Shown here: piece by piece, positions 1-8,863 of the stretch
Numbering within the stretch: the stretch's first letter is position 1
How the letters are laid out: each line of letters opens with the position of its first letter
Assembly (NCBI RefSeq): GCF_025154015.1
Contig: NZ_JAOAMV010000001.1
Span: forward strand, 186,001 to 250,000
Length of the DNA stretch: 64,000 nucleotides
Source of the DNA: Tsuneonella litorea
Lineage (GTDB): Bacteria; Pseudomonadota; Alphaproteobacteria; Sphingomonadales; Sphingomonadaceae
Direction: 5' to 3'
Made by a program: the position numbers and the translations under genes
The notes under the pieces: generated by a model
What the model saw: the letters and a program-made list of their open reading frames with translations, nothing else
Told to the model about the DNA's origin: nothing
The model's database searches: none

Positions 1-772
1 CCAAGGCCGTCGCGCGGAGACGCACGTTTGGTGCCGGTTCAACCGCAAATGTCAGTCGGCCGGCGATGTATTTCATCGCTCCATTGCGGTCCCCCGGCCG
101 GGTCAGGCTGTATTGCCATCCGTCGCTGTCCTGAGCCGACAAGGCGAGGCGAACACCTGCTTTTTCACCGATCGGAGCACTGACGAAGGCATTGCCGGTA
201 AGGGTGTTGAATCGGCCGTAGCTGACGTCCGCACCGTATTGGAGCGTGCTGGTTGGTTTCGACGCAATGTAGTTGATCGCGCCTCCGGTGGCGTTCTGGC
301 CAAAGAGAATCCCCTGCGGCCCCTTGAGCGCTTCGACGCGGTCTAAGTCGAAGGCCGCATGTAAGGTTAGCACGGGGAAGGGAAGCGGAACCTCGTCCGT
401 ATAGACACTAACCGATGGATAAACGCCGAGGCTTTCTTCGTTAAAGCCGATGCCTCGGAGCGTGTAGATCGGAGTGCCCGCTCCGCTGTCTGCGAATTGA
501 AGACCGGGAACGGCCGCAGCGATGTCTTGCACTGATGTTATCTGCCGTTCCGCAAGCGCTTGGCTACCGATCGCGGTGACCGAAAGGCCGACGTCATTGA
601 GGTTCTGCTCACGCTTGTTGGCAGTGACGACGATCGCGTTCGCGTCGACCTGCGGAGTCTGCGACTGTGCGGGGTCTTGGCCTTCAGTATCCTGCGCATA
701 CGCCGCAGATGAAAGCCCAATGGCCATTGCGGCGACACCCGAAGTCCAAAGACGGGTCTGCTTTGCCTTCAC
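1..772 (-). CDS. TonB-dependent outer-membrane receptor, N-terminal part (truncated by window edge)
   Basis: This is the first 257 residues of an outer-membrane receptor that would import a substrate using energy from TonB-ExbBD. The start chosen is a GTG at 772, with a purine-rich GGGAGAGG a few bases upstream. Residues 1-26 form a signal peptide ending in AYA. A TonB-box-like AIVVTA follows, then a plug domain containing LRGIGFNEE and the conserved plug motif VEALKGPQGILFGQNATGGAINYI. The barrel begins near the window edge. The gene is divergent from the flavin monooxygenase gene at 956 and probably supplies the substrate of the catabolic cluster. The substrate cannot be read from the sequence. 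Confidence 0.9.
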   Translation of the reverse strand, partial: MKAKQTRLWTSGVAAMAIGLSSAAYAQDTEGQDPAQSQTPQVDANAIVVTANKREQNLNDVGLSVTAIGSQALAERQITSVQDIAAAVPGLQFADSGAGTPIYTLRGIGFNEESLGVYPSVSVYTDEVPLPFPVLTLHAAFDLDRVEALKGPQGILFGQNATGGAINYIASKPTSTLQYGADVSYGRFNTLTGNAFVSAPIGEKAGVRLALSAQDSDGWQYSLTRPGDRNGAMKYIAGRLTFAVEPAPNVRLRATAL

Positions 773-829
773 GATCCTCTCCCTTGCCCTCTCGCTTGTC
801 CAGAAGACACTCGGTCAACATTCCAATGA

Positions 830-844
830 GACAATTGTTAGACC
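830..844 (-). promoter_or_regulatory. Operator-like motif copy a (GGT-CTA-ACAATTG)
   Basis: On the minus strand this reads GGTCTAACAATTGTC. It lies just downstream of the candidate -10 of the receptor gene, so it would sit over the transcription start. It matches the cluster-wide pattern GGT-N3-ACAATTG seen at 884-898 and 25583-25597. The role as an operator is inferred from position and recurrence. Confidence 0.5.
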
Positions 845-847
845 TAT

Positions 848-876
848 GATTTGCCGCACTCTCAGTGGCGTGTCAA
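848..876 (-). promoter_or_regulatory. Candidate sigma70-like promoter for the TonB receptor
   Basis: Read on the minus strand, TTGACA (871-876) is followed after 17 bases by CAAATC (848-853). The -35 is perfect and the -10 is weak. It points toward the receptor start at 772. The weak -10 suggests activation or another sigma factor, or that the true -10 lies slightly downstream. Confidence 0.35.
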
Positions 877-883
877 TGCTTAC

Positions 884-898
884 GGTAGGACAATTGAC
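884..898 (+). promoter_or_regulatory. Operator-like motif copy b (GGT-AGG-ACAATTG)
   Basis: The sequence GGTAGGACAATTGAC overlaps the -35 hexamer of the promoter for the gene at 956. It matches 12 of 15 bases with the copy at 25583-25597, on the opposite strand. A protein bound here would be expected to repress by blocking the -35. Confidence 0.5.
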
Positions 899-921
899 AT
901 ATTTGGCGATTCCGGTATTTT
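894..921 (+). promoter_or_regulatory. Candidate promoter of the flavin monooxygenase gene
   Basis: TTGACA at 894-899, a 16-base spacer, and TATTTT at 916-921 place a start site near 928. That leaves a leader of about 28 bases before the ATG at 956. The -35 overlaps the operator-like motif. Confidence 0.5.
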
Positions 922-955
922 TCCGGGCACGTCAAAGGGACAGGATCTGAGAAAA

Positions 956-2593
956 ATGGCATATTCCTCGCGCGCAACCGAAGTCGATGCCGTCGTGATC
1001 GGTGCAGGATTTTCGGGACTTTACATGCTCCATCGCCTACGCGAGCAAGGGTACAGCACCCGCGTTTTCGACGCCGCGAAGGGTGTGGGGGGCACCTGGT
1101 ACTGGAACCGGTACCCGGGTGCCCGGTGCGATTCGGAGAGCCACTACTACTGCTATTCGTTCTCGGACGAGATCCGCAACGAGTGGAAGTGGAGCTGTCG
1201 CTACCCCGCGCAACCTGAGATCCTCGACTATCTCAATTTCGTCGCCGATCGGCTAGACCTGAAGAAGGACATCGACTTCAACACGCGGGTGACGGCCGGC
1301 ACCTATGACGAGAGCTTGCATCACTGGACGATCGAAACCGACACTGGCGAATCGGTCCGGGCCAAATTTCTCATTACCGCTGTGGGCAACACGTCCGCCC
1401 CTGCCCGGCCCAATCTTCCGGGGCTGGATACGTTTGCCGGCAAGGTCTATCACACCGCTCTCTGGCCACACGAAGGCGTGGACTTCACCGGCAAGCGGGT
1501 CGGCCTGATCGGGACGGGTTCCAGCGGCATCCAGAGCACCCCGATGATCGCCCAGCAGGCCGATCACCTGACCGTGTTCCAGCGAACCGCGAACTACAGC
1601 GTGCCGGCGAGGAACCACGCCCTGACCGACGAGATGCGGCGCGAGCAGAATGAGAAGTTCGCCGAGCTGCGTGCGCTCACGCTCAATTCACCGATCGGCA
1701 TGCCTTTCGAGCTGCCCGAAAAGTCAGCATTGGAACTGTCGTCGGAAGAGCGAACAGCCATGCTGGACAAGCTATGGGACAAAGGCGGCTTCCGCTTCAT
1801 GTTCACCAGTTTCACCGACATCGTCACCGATCCCGCGGCCAACGAGGTAGTCGCCGGATATATCGAGGACAAGATTCGCAGCACCGTCAACGATCCCGCG
1901 AAGGCCGACGTGCTCTGCGAGTTCAATCACGCGGTCGGGACCAAGCGACCGCCGATCGACACCGAATATTACGAGACCTTTAACCGCGACAACGTCTCGA
2001 TTGTCAGCATCCGGAAGAATCCCATCCGGGAGGTCACGGCAGACGGCCTGACGCTGGAAAACGGCGATCATCACGAACTCGACGCAATCGTCTTCGCGAC
2101 CGGCTTCGACACCGTCACCGGATCAATCCTCAAGCTCAACCTCACGGGTCGCAACGGCCAGACGCTTGCAGACAAGTGGAAGGACGGTCCTCGTGCCTAC
2201 CTCGGACTCGCCTCGGAGGGCTTTCCCAACCTATTCATGATCACTGGTCCACAAAGCCCAGCGATCCTCGTCAATTTTCCCGTCTGCATCGAGAAGCACG
2301 TCGACTGGGTAATCGACGCGATGGAGCACATGAAAAGGACCGGCGCCGTCGAGATGGAAGCTACGGCCCAGGACGAAGCAGCCTGGGTCGAGAAAATCTC
2401 CGCCGACGTGGAAGGAACCCTCATGACGAGCACGGACTCGTGGTACATGAACTCTAACATCCCGGGTAAACCGAAAGTCTTCACTGCCTACTTCCCCGGA
2501 ATGCCTTCCTATTCCGAAATCATCGACGAGGTCGCGGCCAACGGATACCCCGGTTTCAATCTGAGAACGCACGAGACGGCCGAGGCTGCCTGA
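956..2593 (+). CDS. Baeyer-Villiger-type flavin monooxygenase (cyclohexanone monooxygenase-like), 545 aa
   Basis: A cytosolic FAD- and NADPH-dependent type I Baeyer-Villiger monooxygenase that would insert oxygen next to a carbonyl and turn a ketone into an ester or lactone. The FAD Rossmann motif GAGFSG is at residues 16-21. The family signature follows as FAGKVYHTALWPHEG, then a second NADPH-binding GTGSSG, and also GGTWYWNRYPGARCD. Its 545 residues match the cyclohexanone monooxygenase size. The ATG at 956 is preferred over one at 851 because the earlier start would lie upstream of the candidate promoter and adds 35 residues with no family similarity. It is transcribed divergently from the receptor. 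The substrate is unknown. Confidence 0.9.
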   Translation: MAYSSRATEVDAVVIGAGFSGLYMLHRLREQGYSTRVFDAAKGVGGTWYWNRYPGARCDSESHYYCYSFSDEIRNEWKWSCRYPAQPEILDYLNFVADRLDLKKDIDFNTRVTAGTYDESLHHWTIETDTGESVRAKFLITAVGNTSAPARPNLPGLDTFAGKVYHTALWPHEGVDFTGKRVGLIGTGSSGIQSTPMIAQQADHLTVFQRTANYSVPARNHALTDEMRREQNEKFAELRALTLNSPIGMPFELPEKSALELSSEERTAMLDKLWDKGGFRFMFTSFTDIVTDPAANEVVAGYIEDKIRSTVNDPAKADVLCEFNHAVGTKRPPIDTEYYETFNRDNVSIVSIRKNPIREVTADGLTLENGDHHELDAIVFATGFDTVTGSILKLNLTGRNGQTLADKWKDGPRAYLGLASEGFPNLFMITGPQSPAILVNFPVCIEKHVDWVIDAMEHMKRTGAVEMEATAQDEAAWVEKISADVEGTLMTSTDSWYMNSNIPGKPKVFTAYFPGMPSYSEIIDEVAANGYPGFNLRTHETAEAA

Positions 2594-2623
2594 CGACGCC
2601 TCCCCTGGACAAACTTTCCCCTG

Positions 2624-2653
2624 ACGGCCGCGCATTTGCGCGGCCGTTTCTTT
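2624..2653 (+). terminator. Rho-independent terminator after the flavin monooxygenase gene
   Basis: Perfect 10-bp arms ACGGCCGCGC (2624-2633) and GCGCGGCCGT (2638-2647) flank an ATTT loop, and the tail is TTTCTTT. It sits 30 bases after the stop codon at 2593 and ends a single-gene transcript. Confidence 0.85.
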
Positions 2654-2715
2654 GGGTTCGATATTAGATGGTCTGGTAGCCCTCGAGGCCGCGCATCTTT
2701 CGCCTGTGCGATTCC

Positions 2716-5067
2716 TCAGGCGATCACGCCGTCTTCGACGAGTTGCGCGCTTTCGTCAGGAGAGAGGCCGAGCAGGCGCTGAAGCACGCTGTCGTTGTGC
2801 TCACCGATGATCGGACCACGCGTTCCTGTTGCGATCTTAATCCCGCTTATGTTCCACGGGGCGCGGAAGAGCGTTTCACCCCCCAAGCCCGGCAATTCGA
2901 CGACTTCTGCCATTTCGCGCGCGGCGATCTGCACGTCGGCCCACAGCCCATCGATGTCATTGACAGGTGAGGCTGGAACGCCCGCAGCGCGCAGGGAAGA
3001 AACCAGGGCGTCGCGATCATGCTTGACGCTCCACGCCTCGACCATGCGATCCAATTCAGCTCGAGACGCGATACGCGCGTGAGCTGAGGCGAAGCGCTGG
3101 TCTCGCGCCCAGGCCTCCTCGGGCGCGATCGCACAGAGCGCCTGCCAGTCGCGATCGTCCCTTACCGCCAGCGAAAGCCAGCGATCGTCTCCCTTTGCCG
3201 GATAAATGCCGTGTGGAGCCATCCCCGGATGAGAATTGCCGACAGGCTCTGGCTGGTGCCCGTCCAGTTGCGCTTGCAAGGCATAGGGGATCAGCGTGCA
3301 GAAGAGGGCTTCGGTCTGGGACAGGTCGATGTACGCGCCCTTCCCGGTCGCTTCGCGCCGCTCGAGCGCCGCGAACAGGGCGACGAGCGCGTGCACTGCG
3401 GCATTCGGATCGCCGAGCGCGAAATTCAGAGCGCCGGTTGGCTCTTCTCCCGGATAACCGACTAACGATTCGAGCCCCACGAAACTGGACATGGTGGGCG
3501 CATAGGTCCGCATGTCTGACGCCGGACCGAATTGTCCGGCACCCGACATCGCGACCATGATCAACCCCGGATTACCGGCGCTCAGCGTGTCGAATCCGAT
3601 GCCCGACCTTTCGAGCGAACCCGCCGACATGTTCTCCAACACCACGTCGCTGCTTGCTGCGAGCTGTCGGAGCAAGTCGACCGCGATCGGCTCCTTGAGA
3701 TTGAGCGTGATGCCCATCTTGCCCTTGTTGATCTGATGGAACATCGGCGACATATCCATCGTCTGCCCCTCGATCCGTTCTCCGTCGCGGATGATTACAC
3801 CGGACAGGCGCGAATTGTCGGGGCGCTTGCGGTGCTCGATCTTGATTACCTCGGCTCCGAACTGGGCGAGCATGCTGCCGACTTGCGGAGCGGACCAGAC
3901 CCAACCGAGATCGAGCACGCGCAATCCAGCCAGCGGCAGGTCGTCAGTCTCCTGGCGCGGTGAACCGACACAACTCAGCAGTGAACGAGCTTCGTTGGGG
4001 GCCTGTGACTCTCCGCGCGCTTGCGCGACGCGAAACGGCAAACCCGTTGCTGTCAGATTTCTGTCGCCGTGTGTCCACGAGCGCAGGAAATCGCGATGGG
4101 CGAATTGCGGTGTATCGAGAACCTCGGCTAGATCCCGCAACGGGGCGATGGTGAGGCGGAATCGGTCCGCTATCTCCTCGATCTCGGCTTTGGTGTGTTT
4201 AGCAAGCCATGGCTGGATCAGCGCGTCGACCTCCTCCGGATACTCCTGCCCCATCGCGCGCAATCGCTGGTATCGCGGTTCCTTCGTCCATTCGGGCGTC
4301 CCCATCGCCTCGACAAAGCGCTCCCATTCCGGACGCGTCCGCCCTGACAGGCAGACCGCTCCGTCCGCACAAGGGAGGATCACAAAGGGATAGGCGCCGC
4401 CGGATTGCGCGGCGCGGCGCCCTTCTCGCCGCCATTCCATTCCGTGATGGATATAGAAACGGCAATTCACCCCGACGTAATGGGCGAGCACATCAATGAG
4501 AGCGATGTCAACGACCCGCCCGCCGTCAGGTCGAGGGCCCGCCCTCCTCGCCAAAAGGCTGGCCGCCGCGAGGTGAGCGCCCGCCTGACATTCCAGGACG
4601 CCCGGAGGAATGGCGAGCGGGGGCCTTCCCTGTTCACCGAGCGCCCAGGACACCGACGCCTGGACTTGTGCGTCCAGCGGCACCGCAGCTGTCTTGGCCA
4701 AGGGGCCAGTCAGCCCGAAAACCGTCGATACCGCAACGACCGTTCCTGGGTGGAGCGCCACGAATCCCTCAGGTGATGCGCCCAGTATGGCAGTGAACAG
4801 GGTCGTGTCGTCCGAGATGACGATGTCGGCATTTTCCACAGCTTCGGAGATGTCGGCAGGGTCTAAGGGTTCTTTCCCTGCGGCGTAGTAGGCCAGCCCG
4901 AGAGTGATCGCGTCGCTCGGCCTACCTGCCGAGCGCCCTTTGGGGTCTTCGGCAGGCAAGCGGATGACGCGCGCGCCCATTTCGGACAGCAACCATCCGC
5001 AATAGGCACCCGCAACACCGCTGGAGATCTCGACGACGCGAAGCGGCTCACCTGGCACTTCGTTCAT
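2716..5067 (-). CDS. Tandem two-domain family III CoA-transferase (CaiB/BaiF), 783 aa
   Basis: Family III CoA-transferases move CoA between carboxylic acids. Most are about 400 residues, and this protein holds two copies. Domain 1 covers about residues 1-365 and domain 2 about 378-783. Domain 2 has the canonical opening GLRVLDLGWVWSAP and an aspartate at D553 in the position of the catalytic Asp (context LGDPNAAVHA). In domain 1 the equivalent position appears to be Glu159 (context VLECQAGAH), so that half may be inactive or structural. The ATG overlaps the TGA of the upstream CoA-transferase gene by 4 bp, so translation is probably coupled. It likely activates an acid intermediate of the local pathway. 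Confidence 0.88.
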   Translation of the reverse strand: MNEVPGEPLRVVEISSGVAGAYCGWLLSEMGARVIRLPAEDPKGRSAGRPSDAITLGLAYYAAGKEPLDPADISEAVENADIVISDDTTLFTAILGASPEGFVALHPGTVVAVSTVFGLTGPLAKTAAVPLDAQVQASVSWALGEQGRPPLAIPPGVLECQAGAHLAAASLLARRAGPRPDGGRVVDIALIDVLAHYVGVNCRFYIHHGMEWRREGRRAAQSGGAYPFVILPCADGAVCLSGRTRPEWERFVEAMGTPEWTKEPRYQRLRAMGQEYPEEVDALIQPWLAKHTKAEIEEIADRFRLTIAPLRDLAEVLDTPQFAHRDFLRSWTHGDRNLTATGLPFRVAQARGESQAPNEARSLLSCVGSPRQETDDLPLAGLRVLDLGWVWSAPQVGSMLAQFGAEVIKIEHRKRPDNSRLSGVIIRDGERIEGQTMDMSPMFHQINKGKMGITLNLKEPIAVDLLRQLAASSDVVLENMSAGSLERSGIGFDTLSAGNPGLIMVAMSGAGQFGPASDMRTYAPTMSSFVGLESLVGYPGEEPTGALNFALGDPNAAVHALVALFAALERREATGKGAYIDLSQTEALFCTLIPYALQAQLDGHQPEPVGNSHPGMAPHGIYPAKGDDRWLSLAVRDDRDWQALCAIAPEEAWARDQRFASAHARIASRAELDRMVEAWSVKHDRDALVSSLRAAGVPASPVNDIDGLWADVQIAAREMAEVVELPGLGGETLFRAPWNISGIKIATGTRGPIIGEHNDSVLQRLLGLSPDESAQLVEDGVIA

Positions 5068-6299
5068 CGCTCAACGCTCCGGCTTGCGGCGATCGACGCC
5101 GTCCCCTCGCCGACGATCTTCCTAATCTCTTCTTCATCGACGCCGCATTCGCGCAGGACCTCGAGAGTATGTTCGCCCAATCGAGGTGCGGGGCTTGCAA
5201 AGGGAACCGATTCCCCGTCGACCGCCCACGGCAGCCTGACATGCGGCACGCCGTCGAGCTCCAGGAACGTCCCGCGCTCGAGCGCGGCCTCGGATGCCAC
5301 GGCTTCTTCGAGGCCTGCGACCGGAGTAGCCGGAACGCCTCCGTCGTGAAGTCGCCCGACCCAAGTCGCAACGTCTGCTCCGGCTAGCGCCCGCCCGATT
5401 TCCACCGTCAATTCGGCATTGTTCCGGCTGCGATCGGCGACAGTGAGGAAACGGGGGTCCGCAACAAGTTCCTCGATGCCGATGACCTTGGCTACGCGTT
5501 CCCAAAGGCGCTGGTTCGGGGCGGCGATCATAAGATTGCCGTCGCGTGCGGGATAGACTTCGTAAGGTGCGGCGATCGGATTGCCCGAACCTGCTCTTGC
5601 CGGCCGCTTGCCCGACATCTTGGCCGCAGTCGCCTGGTAGGCGACGAGACTGAATGCGGTATCAACCAGCGCCGTTTCCATGCCCCGGATTTGCTGGCCA
5701 CGCTGCTTTGCGAGGACTGCGGCAAGAACCCCCATTGCCACCCATTGCCCGGTACCAAGGTCAACGACCGAAGGCGCGCAGCGCACCGGCGGCGCACCAT
5801 CGTGCCCGTTCATCATCATGATGCCCGTATACGCCTGCACAAGTGGGTCGTAGCCCGGGAGGCCGCTCCCGACGGGCCCCGCACCGAAGGCGTTGAGCGC
5901 ATAATAGAGGATATCGGGATTAACGGCACGCACGGCATCTTCGCCGATTCCAATCCGCTCCGCGACGCCGGGCCGCATGCTTTGAAGCAAGACGTCCGAC
6001 CGCGCGGCTAGCGTCAGCGCAGCTTTGCGTCCGCTTTCGGTTCCGAGGTCGAGAACGATCCCGCGCTTGCCCGCGTTCATGTGTCGATAGGCGATTCCGG
6101 TACCGTCGACTTCGGGAGGCCATGCTCGGGCATCGTCACCCGAAGGCGCCTCCACCTTGATCACATCCGCGCCAAGCTGGGCGAGAATCATCGTCGCAAA
6201 GGGACCCGCCATGTTTGACGAGAAATCAAGGATCCTGACACCCTCCAGCGGTGCGAACGTGCCGCTCCCATCCCCGCTTTCCTCGTCCACTTTTTTCAT
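5064..6299 (-). CDS. Family III CoA-transferase (CaiB/BaiF), 411 aa
   Basis: A single-domain family III CoA-transferase. The N-terminus LEGVRILDFSSNMAGPFATM and the segment LGADVIKVEAPSGDDAR are typical. The likely catalytic aspartate is D180 (context SVVDLGTGQW). The start is ATG 6299, giving MKKVDEES; a much longer upstream frame runs into the divergent gene and is not needed. It is first in a two-gene operon with the double-domain transferase at 2716-5067. It may form a hetero-oligomer with that protein, which would explain the degenerate half there. The acid substrate is unknown. Confidence 0.9.
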   Translation of the reverse strand: MKKVDEESGDGSGTFAPLEGVRILDFSSNMAGPFATMILAQLGADVIKVEAPSGDDARAWPPEVDGTGIAYRHMNAGKRGIVLDLGTESGRKAALTLAARSDVLLQSMRPGVAERIGIGEDAVRAVNPDILYYALNAFGAGPVGSGLPGYDPLVQAYTGIMMMNGHDGAPPVRCAPSVVDLGTGQWVAMGVLAAVLAKQRGQQIRGMETALVDTAFSLVAYQATAAKMSGKRPARAGSGNPIAAPYEVYPARDGNLMIAAPNQRLWERVAKVIGIEELVADPRFLTVADRSRNNAELTVEIGRALAGADVATWVGRLHDGGVPATPVAGLEEAVASEAALERGTFLELDGVPHVRLPWAVDGESVPFASPAPRLGEHTLEVLRECGVDEEEIRKIVGEGTASIAASRSVER

Positions 6300-6325
6300 G
6301 AATTGCCCTAGCAAGCTTGAATATC

Positions 6326-6338
6326 CTAATGTAGGACC
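6326..6338 (-). promoter_or_regulatory. Operator-like motif copy c (degenerate, GGT-CCT-ACATTAG)
   Basis: It lies in the 83-bp divergent gap between the CoA-transferase start (6299) and the ligase start (6383). The minus strand reads GGTCCTACATTAG, and the surrounding TCCTA-ATG-TAGGA (6324-6336) is an inverted repeat. It shares GGT-N3-ACA and the preceding CTAT with the better copies. Confidence 0.35.
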
Positions 6339-6382
6339 ATAGAAGGGCTGGCGAACCGATACAAGGGCAAAGGGCAATATAA

Positions 6383-8035
6383 ATGCAAACGATCGGCGCC
6401 CCTCGGGTTGCGAGCATCCGGCCAGTGGAATGGACGTTCGTCGAGGTATGGCAAACGGTCGCGGAACATGTTCCGGACCGACTCGCGCTGGCCCATGGCG
6501 ACGTCGCTTTGGACTGGAGCTGCTTCGATCGTCGCGCGGCCGGCATTGCATCGTCGCTGCTAAAAGCGGGGCTGCACCCGCAAGAGAAGGTCGCCCTCTA
6601 CCTCCATAACTCGCCCGCCTACATGGAAAGCGTCTATGCCAGCTTGAAGGCGCGTCTGGTCCCGGTAAACACCAATTACCGCTACACTGGCGACGAACTG
6701 GTACAGCTCTGGACGGATGCCGACGCCGTCGCAGTGATCTTCCACGGCGCTTTCGCCGAACAGGCCGACGCTGTGCGCGCGCGGTGTCCAGACATCAAGC
6801 TGTGGTTGTTCGTCGATGATGGGAAGAGCGCATGTCCGGTCTGGGCACAGCCTTACGAAGAAGCTGCGCAGCATCCTGACGAGGTTCGCGGCATTGTCGG
6901 TGCTCCGTCTGGCGACGATCAGATGCTGATCTACACCGGCGGAACGACGGGGCTTCCGCGTGGCGTGATGTGGCGCCAGCACGATCTCTATCTCGCGTCG
7001 AACGCGACCGGCGATCCCGACGTAGCCGACTATGATCACGTCCGCCGACGGCTCGAAGCGAACGCCCCGCCGGTGGGTTTGCCCGCCGCGCCGCTCATGC
7101 ACGGAACCGGATTCGTTTTCGCTGCGACCATCCTCAATCGCGGGGGAACGGTGGTGACCCTGCCGGGTATTTCGTTCGACGTCGAAGTCCTGCTCGACAC
7201 CATCGTCGCCCATGGCGTGACGGACCTCTGCATTGTGGGCGACGCATTCTGCCGCCCGATCGTCGACGCGCTCGACCGCGAACCGGGTCGCTGGAATCTC
7301 GGTCATCTGCGGGTAGTGTCGTCTTCCGGGATGGCATGGAGCGCCAGCGTGAAGGAGCGGGTACTGGTTCACGCGCCTTCCGCTCTGCTCATCGATTTTC
7401 TTAATTCGAGCGAGGCGAGCGGCATGGGCCGCTCATTGACTTCCAACCGGAAGAAGGCAGGCGGCGCGCGCTTCCAGCTCGGGAAAAATGCCTGCGTCAT
7501 TGATGACTCCGGCAACCCTCTCAAACCCGGCGATCCGAACCCCGGGCGTTTGGCGGTGCGCGGTCATATCCCGCTCGGGTATTACAAGGACCCCGTGAAG
7601 ACCGCCGCGACCTTCCCGGTCGTCGACGGCGTGCGCTATTCGATACCCGGTGACCTCGCGACGGTGGACTCAGACGGCGCCATCACCTTGCTCGGCCGTG
7701 GATCCACCTCGATCAACACGGGCGGAGAGAAGGTGTTTCCCGAGGAAGTCGAGGAGGCGATCGCAACGTGGCCGGGCGTTTACGATTCGCTGGTCGTCGG
7801 GGTTCCGCATGAGCGCTTCGGCCAAATGGTCGCCGCGATTGTCGCGAGCGAGCACGGTGATAATCTCGACATCGAGGGCTTGCGGGACCACCTGCGTAAG
7901 AGGTTGGCAGGGCACAAAATCCCTCGCGCGATCATGCCGGTCGAGTCGATTGGCCGGGGTCCGAATGGGAAGGCCGACCGGCCCGGGATTACGGCGCGAG
8001 TAATCGCGTGGCTCGAAACGGAGAACGCGACATGA
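6383..8035 (+). CDS. Acyl-CoA synthetase / AMP-dependent ligase, 550 aa
   Basis: Activates a carboxylic acid with ATP to an acyl-AMP and then to the CoA thioester. The phosphate-binding motif YTGGTTGLPRGV spans residues 184-195. Near the C-terminus STSINTGGEKVFPEEVEE and GPNGKADR give the hinge/C-terminal signature, including the catalytic lysine of PNGK. The length of 550 is standard. It is the first gene of an operon with the enoyl-CoA hydratase, whose ATG overlaps this stop by 4 bp, and the alcohol dehydrogenase. It diverges from the CoA-transferase operon across a gap holding an operator-like motif. Confidence 0.92.
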   Translation: MQTIGAPRVASIRPVEWTFVEVWQTVAEHVPDRLALAHGDVALDWSCFDRRAAGIASSLLKAGLHPQEKVALYLHNSPAYMESVYASLKARLVPVNTNYRYTGDELVQLWTDADAVAVIFHGAFAEQADAVRARCPDIKLWLFVDDGKSACPVWAQPYEEAAQHPDEVRGIVGAPSGDDQMLIYTGGTTGLPRGVMWRQHDLYLASNATGDPDVADYDHVRRRLEANAPPVGLPAAPLMHGTGFVFAATILNRGGTVVTLPGISFDVEVLLDTIVAHGVTDLCIVGDAFCRPIVDALDREPGRWNLGHLRVVSSSGMAWSASVKERVLVHAPSALLIDFLNSSEASGMGRSLTSNRKKAGGARFQLGKNACVIDDSGNPLKPGDPNPGRLAVRGHIPLGYYKDPVKTAATFPVVDGVRYSIPGDLATVDSDGAITLLGRGSTSINTGGEKVFPEEVEEAIATWPGVYDSLVVGVPHERFGQMVAAIVASEHGDNLDIEGLRDHLRKRLAGHKIPRAIMPVESIGRGPNGKADRPGITARVIAWLETENAT

Positions 8036-8850
8036 CCGCCAGCGAACCGCATGTGATCTTCAAGAAGCAGGATGGGATCGCCTACATCACGCTCAACAGG
8101 CCGGAAAAGCGCAATGCCTTCTCCCCGGAAATGCTGGTGCGCCTTTGCGACATTTGGCGCGACGTAGCCGCCGACAATTCCATCCGTGTCGCCCTAGTGA
8201 CCGGTGCCGGGAACCAAGCGTTCTCGTCAGGCGGCGATCTCGGTAGCGTCATCCCGCTGATGATGCGTACCCGCGAACCGGTGGGCGAATGGGAGGAACG
8301 GTTTTCGAGCGACCGGCGACAACTGTATCGCGCGATCCTGCGCGGGACGGAATTCTTCAAGCCGGTGGTCTCGGCGATCAACGGCCATGCACTCGCCGGG
8401 GGCGCGGAATTCGTACTCGCCACCGATATTCGCGTCATGGCCGAGACTGCCACGATTGGCGTGACCGAAGTGCGCCGCGGGCTGATAGCCGGGGGTGGAT
8501 CGCTGGTCCGGCTTGCGCGGCAGGTCCCCTGGGCGACCGCGATGGAACTCGCATTGGTGGGCGAACCGCTGACCGCCGCGCACGCGTTGGCGACGGGACT
8601 CGTGAACCGGGTCGTCTCGCAAGACCAGGTGCTCCCGATGGCCGAGGAACTGGCGCGCAAGATCAGCTTGGGCGCCCCCGTCGCACTCGCCAAAACCAAG
8701 GAAGCGATGGTTCGGTCGAACGGGCTGCCGTTCGACGAGGCGTTCAAGATTGAAGCGCAATGCACCAAGGACAACGCTGCTACCGCCGACGCGAAAGAAG
8801 GTCCCCGCGCATTTATGGAAAAGCGGCCCCCGGTCTACACGGGACAGTGA
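8032..8850 (+). CDS. Enoyl-CoA hydratase/isomerase family protein, 272 aa
   Basis: A crotonase-fold enzyme likely to hydrate an enoyl-CoA made by the local pathway. Oxyanion-hole segments are NQAFSSGGDL (residues 61-70) and INGHALAGGAEF. The two acidic positions used in hydratases appear as E126 and E146. The start is ATG 8032, overlapping the stop of the ligase as ATGA; an in-frame ATG at 8008 would lie inside the ligase gene. It could also be an isomerase or a ring-opening crotonase, since the fold is functionally broad. Confidence 0.9.
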   Translation: MTASEPHVIFKKQDGIAYITLNRPEKRNAFSPEMLVRLCDIWRDVAADNSIRVALVTGAGNQAFSSGGDLGSVIPLMMRTREPVGEWEERFSSDRRQLYRAILRGTEFFKPVVSAINGHALAGGAEFVLATDIRVMAETATIGVTEVRRGLIAGGGSLVRLARQVPWATAMELALVGEPLTAAHALATGLVNRVVSQDQVLPMAEELARKISLGAPVALAKTKEAMVRSNGLPFDEAFKIEAQCTKDNAATADAKEGPRAFMEKRPPVYTGQ

Positions 8851-8863
8851 GAGAGGAAGCGTT

